NCBI GenBank assembly: GCA_002840095.1
Contig: PGZL01000004.1
Coordinates: forward strand, 310,001 to 374,000
DNA length: 64,000 nucleotides
DNA from: Gammaproteobacteria bacterium HGW-Gammaproteobacteria-1
GTDB lineage: Bacteria > Pseudomonadota > Gammaproteobacteria > Thiohalomonadales > Thiohalomonadaceae
Direction: 5' to 3'
This document shows positions 61,425 to 64,000 of the stretch, one piece after another (the stretch's first letter is position 1; each line of letters opens with the position of its first letter). The position numbers were made by a program, and so were the translations under genes. Under the pieces are notes generated by a model, which saw only the letters and a program-made list of their open reading frames with translations, did no database searches and was not told the origin of the DNA.

Positions 61425-63226
61425 ACCGCCCGGGGCAGGGCTTCGCGGGCGCGTTCCTCCTGTTGCAGCGCCCATAGGTGCGCGTAGCGGCCGTTGTGTT
61501 CCAGCAGGGCGCGGTGGGTGCCGCGCTCGGCGATGCGGCCGGCTTCCAGCACCAGGATTTCGTCGGCGTCGACGATGGTGGACAGCCGGTGGGCGATGAC
61601 CAGGGTGGTGTGGTCCTGTGCCACCCGTTCCAGCGCCTCGAGGATGGCCTGTTCCGACTGCGAGTCGAGAGAGGAGGTGGCCTCGTCGAACACCAGGATG
61701 CGCGGTTTTTTCAGCATGGCGCGGGCGATGGCGACGCGTTGCTTTTCCCCGCCCGACAGTTTGAGGCCGCGTTCGCCCACCAGGGTGTCGTAGCCCTGCG
61801 GCAGGGACTGGATGAAGTCGTGGATCTGCGCCACGCGCGCCGCCGCGAAAATCTCCTCGCGGCCGGCGTCGGGACGGCCGTAGGCGATGTTGTAGTACAG
61901 GGTGTCGTTGAACAGCACGGTGTCCTGCGGCACGATGCCGATGGCTTCGCGCAGGCTGTGCTGGGTGACGTCACGCACGTCCTGACCGTTGATCAGGACG
62001 CGTCCGCCGCTGACGTCGTAGAAGCGGAACAGCAGCCGCGCCAGGGTGGACTTGCCGCTGCCGCTGGCGCCGACCACCGCCACCTTGCGCCCCGCCGGAA
62101 TGGCGAAGTCGACGTCGAACAGGATCGGCCGGTCGGCGTTGTAGGCGAAGCTGACCCGCTCGAAGCGGATGGCGCCGTCGCCCACTGCCAGGGGATGCGC
62201 GTCGGGACGGTCGGTGATCTCGGGCGGGCGGTGCAACAGGTCGAACATCTGCGCCATGTCCGACAGCGCGTGCTTGAGCTGGCTGTACACCACGCCGAGG
62301 AAGTTGAGCGGGATGAACATCTGCAGCATGAAGGCGTTGACCAGCACCAGGTCGCCGAGGGACATACTGCCGTCGATGACGCCGCGCGCCGCCAGCGCCA
62401 TGATCAGAGTGACGCCCACGGCGATGATGGCGCCCTGGCCGATGTTGAGGCTGGAGAGCGAGGTCTGGGTCTTGACCGCGGCGTCTTCCCAGCCGGTGAG
62501 CGAGGCATCGTAGCGATGGTATTCGTAGGCCTCGTTGTTGAAGTATTTCACCGTCTCGAAGTTGAGCAGGCTGTCCACCGCCTGGGAGTTGGCCTGGGAA
62601 TCGAGCGCGTTCATCTGGTGGCGGTACTGCATGCGCCAGTCGGTGATGGCGAAGGTGAAGGCGACGTAGATCACCACGGTGACGAAGGTGATGATGGCGA
62701 ACCAGGGGTCGTACTTCACCAGCAGGACCGAGGCGATGAGCGTCACCTCCACCAGGGTCGGCAGGATGTTGAACAGCATGTAGTTGAGCAGCGAGGAGGC
62801 GGAGCGGGTGCCGCGTTCCAGGTCGCGGGTGATGGCGCCGGTCTTGCGCTCCAGGTGGAAGCGCAGGGACAGGGCGTGCAGGTGTTCGAGAAACTTGAGC
62901 GACAGGCGGCGCATGATGCCGTGGCGCACACGGGCGAACACCACGTCGCGCAGCTCGTTGAAGGCGGAGCTGCCCAGGCGCAGCACGCCGTAGGCCAGCA
63001 GCAGCACCATGGGCAGGGCCAGTTCGCGCAGGCCGGGGGCATCGAGGAAATCGACGATCTCCTTCAGCGCCAGGGGCACGCCGACGTTGGCCAGCTTGGC
63101 CAGGATCAGGAAGGCCAGCGCCAGCGCGGCACGGCCGCGATAGGCCCACAGATAGGGCAGCAGGAAGCGGATGGTCTGCCAGTCGCGGCGGGTCTGGGCG
63201 GGGGCTTCGGTATGGCGGATATGCAT
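61421..63226 (-). CDS. ATM1-type ABC exporter (half transporter)
   Basis: A 601-residue fused permease-ATPase. An N-terminal six-helix domain is followed by the ABC domain with GASGSGKST (Walker A), LSGGEKQRVAIARA (signature), and ILVFDEATSSLD (Walker B). FHLERKTGAITRDLERGTR and YFNNEAYE are typical of the ATM1/HMT1 subfamily that exports glutathione-linked metals or Fe-S precursors. MHIRHTEAP at 63226 is taken as the start. The stop codon lies within a repeat. Confidence 0.93.
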   Translation of the reverse strand: MHIRHTEAPAQTRRDWQTIRFLLPYLWAYRGRAALALAFLILAKLANVGVPLALKEIVDFLDAPGLRELALPMVLLLAYGVLRLGSSAFNELRDVVFARVRHGIMRRLSLKFLEHLHALSLRFHLERKTGAITRDLERGTRSASSLLNYMLFNILPTLVEVTLIASVLLVKYDPWFAIITFVTVVIYVAFTFAITDWRMQYRHQMNALDSQANSQAVDSLLNFETVKYFNNEAYEYHRYDASLTGWEDAAVKTQTSLSSLNIGQGAIIAVGVTLIMALAARGVIDGSMSLGDLVLVNAFMLQMFIPLNFLGVVYSQLKHALSDMAQMFDLLHRPPEITDRPDAHPLAVGDGAIRFERVSFAYNADRPILFDVDFAIPAGRKVAVVGASGSGKSTLARLLFRFYDVSGGRVLINGQDVRDVTQHSLREAIGIVPQDTVLFNDTLYYNIAYGRPDAGREEIFAAARVAQIHDFIQSLPQGYDTLVGERGLKLSGGEKQRVAIARAMLKKPRILVFDEATSSLDSQSEQAILEALERVAQDHTTLVIAHRLSTIVDADEILVLEAGRIAERGTHRALLEHNGRYAHLWALQQEERAREALPRAV

Positions 63227-63367
63227 CGGCGTCGGTCGCAGGTTTTTGACATTATACGGGCTTATCGGGGCGGCGCGTGCGGCGGGCTGCGTGCCCCATC
63301 CCGTCACTTGCGCCGGCCGTCTTCAGGTATACTGCCGCAAATCAGTCGTTTAGCCGGAGAAGCCGCC

Positions 63368-63643
63368 ATGGGCATGCCCACCGAGCAGGAAATGAAGGAC
63401 GCGCTGGCCGAGGCCGGCCGCATGCGTGAGCAGGGCGACGACCCGCACCACGTGGCCAAGGCCCTGCTCAACCTGAATTACCGGGTCAAGGGGCTGGAGA
63501 AGGTGCTGGAGGCCGCCGAGCTGTTCTACCGCTCCGGCCAGTCGGTCACCGAGCACCAGAAACTGAAGAAGGCTATCGCCGAGGCGCGCGCCGCCATGGA
63601 GCGTTCCGGCGCCGTCGAACGCGAGCACTTCGGCCTGGAATGA
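63368..63643 (+). CDS. Small helical protein of unknown function
   Basis: A 91-residue soluble, charged, helical protein (MPTEQEMKDALAEAGRMRE, LNYRVKGLEKVLEAAELF). Similar short proteins of unknown role occur in sulfur-oxidising gammaproteobacteria (recollection, not checked). GGAGAA precedes the ATG. It is divergent from the ABC gene and precedes the fmdB-like gene. Confidence 0.7.
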   Translation: MGMPTEQEMKDALAEAGRMREQGDDPHHVAKALLNLNYRVKGLEKVLEAAELFYRSGQSVTEHQKLKKAIAEARAAMERSGAVEREHFGLE

Positions 63644-63717
63644 CCCCGGCTTGAAATAATCCCCTTTGTCCCTATTTATCAGGCGGAATATCGCCTGTGT
63701 TTTTACGAGGTAATCCC

Positions 63718-63990
63718 ATGCCCATTTACGAATATGCCTGCAAGGCCTGCGGCCACCAGCTGGAAGCCATGCAGAAGATGAGCGACGCCCCGCTCAGCGA
63801 TTGCCCCGCCTGCGGCAAGCCGGAGCTGGCCAAGCAGATCTCCGCCGCCGGTTTCCGCCTCAAGGGCGGCGGCTGGTACGAGACCGACTTCAAGTCCGGC
63901 AGCAAGAAGAACGTGGCCGAGTCCAGTTCGGCGTCCGCCCCGTCCCATGGCTGTGGCGCCGGCGCCTGCGGCTGCGCGTCCTCCAAGTAA
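63718..63990 (+). CDS. FmdB family zinc-ribbon protein
   Basis: A 90-residue protein with the FmdB start MPIYEYACKACGHQLE and a second CPACGK pair forming a zinc ribbon. The tail is Ser-rich and ends in a Cys/Gly cluster (HGCGAGACGCASS). The family is named after a putative regulatory protein of amide metabolism, but its true role is unclear. It is often followed by aspS, which would be just outside the window. Confidence 0.9.
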   Translation: MPIYEYACKACGHQLEAMQKMSDAPLSDCPACGKPELAKQISAAGFRLKGGGWYETDFKSGSKKNVAESSSASAPSHGCGAGACGCASSK

Positions 63991-64000
63991 GGCGGCCGCT

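Overview
The window is GC-rich, densely coding chromosomal DNA, most likely from a hydrogen- and sulfur-oxidising gammaproteobacterium of the Chromatiales type. That placement is an inference. It rests on the hupS-isp1-isp2-hupL gene order (known from Thiocapsa and Allochromatium), a sulfhydrogenase operon, a V/A-type ATPase and the overall codon bias. No rRNA or tRNA gene was seen.

Layout. 1-8.3 kb: end of a PlsC-like acyltransferase, clpB, a small membrane protein, a DUF432-mscS pair, a MenA-like prenyltransferase and a cNMP/HDOD signalling protein. 8.3-20.0 kb: hydrogenase maturation genes hypE, hypF and hypCABD, all on the minus strand. Among them lie a CDP-alcohol phosphatidyltransferase, a cytosine-deaminase-like gene, a thioredoxin, endonuclease V, a K+ channel and a hemerythrin with an FNR-type box upstream. 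20.2-26.9 kb: an Isp-type (group 1e) membrane hydrogenase operon in the order protease, hupH-like, hupS, isp1, isp2, hupL, hupE. 27-31.6 kb: a DUF2157/GDYXXLXY pair, cspA, a pair of large inverted repeats, an FNR-like regulator, SemiSWEET and a TIGR02647 protein. 31.7-40.1 kb: a complete nine-gene V/A-type ATPase operon on the minus strand. 40.3-47.5 kb: a group 3b NAD(P)-linked hydrogenase (hydB, hydG, hydD, hydA and a protease) on the plus strand. A CZB-domain chemoreceptor gene and a four-helix-bundle gene are inserted in that operon. 47.8-53.1 kb: an accessory stretch with an orphan Rieske gene, a phage-lysis-like pair, a cysteine-rich secreted protein and two integron-cassette-like genes between inverted large repeats. 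53.2-64 kb: a protein methyltransferase, a metalloprotease-like protein, an SDR, HD-GYP, DUF1614, prs, an AMP/thymidine phosphorylase, an ATM1-type ABC transporter and fmdB.

How it works together. All six Hyp proteins, two endopeptidases and a HupE nickel permease serve two NiFe hydrogenases. One is periplasm-facing and feeds electrons through Isp1/Isp2. The other is a cytoplasmic NAD(P)-linked enzyme. The ATPase operon lies between them and shares a divergent intergenic region, centred on a 54-bp palindrome, with the group 3b operon.

The most unusual feature is non-coding. Nearly every operon boundary, and several gaps inside operons, carries a hairpin made of short tandem units read in opposite directions. 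At least eight sequence families are present. Three are pure heptamers (TTGAACC, ACTTGTA, TTTCGAG). One heptamer pair brackets a four-helix-bundle gene and supplies both its Shine-Dalgarno sequence and its stop codon. Other highlights are a two-hairpin element with compensatory stem changes at two loci, and a chemoreceptor gene that has lost exactly its signalling tip.
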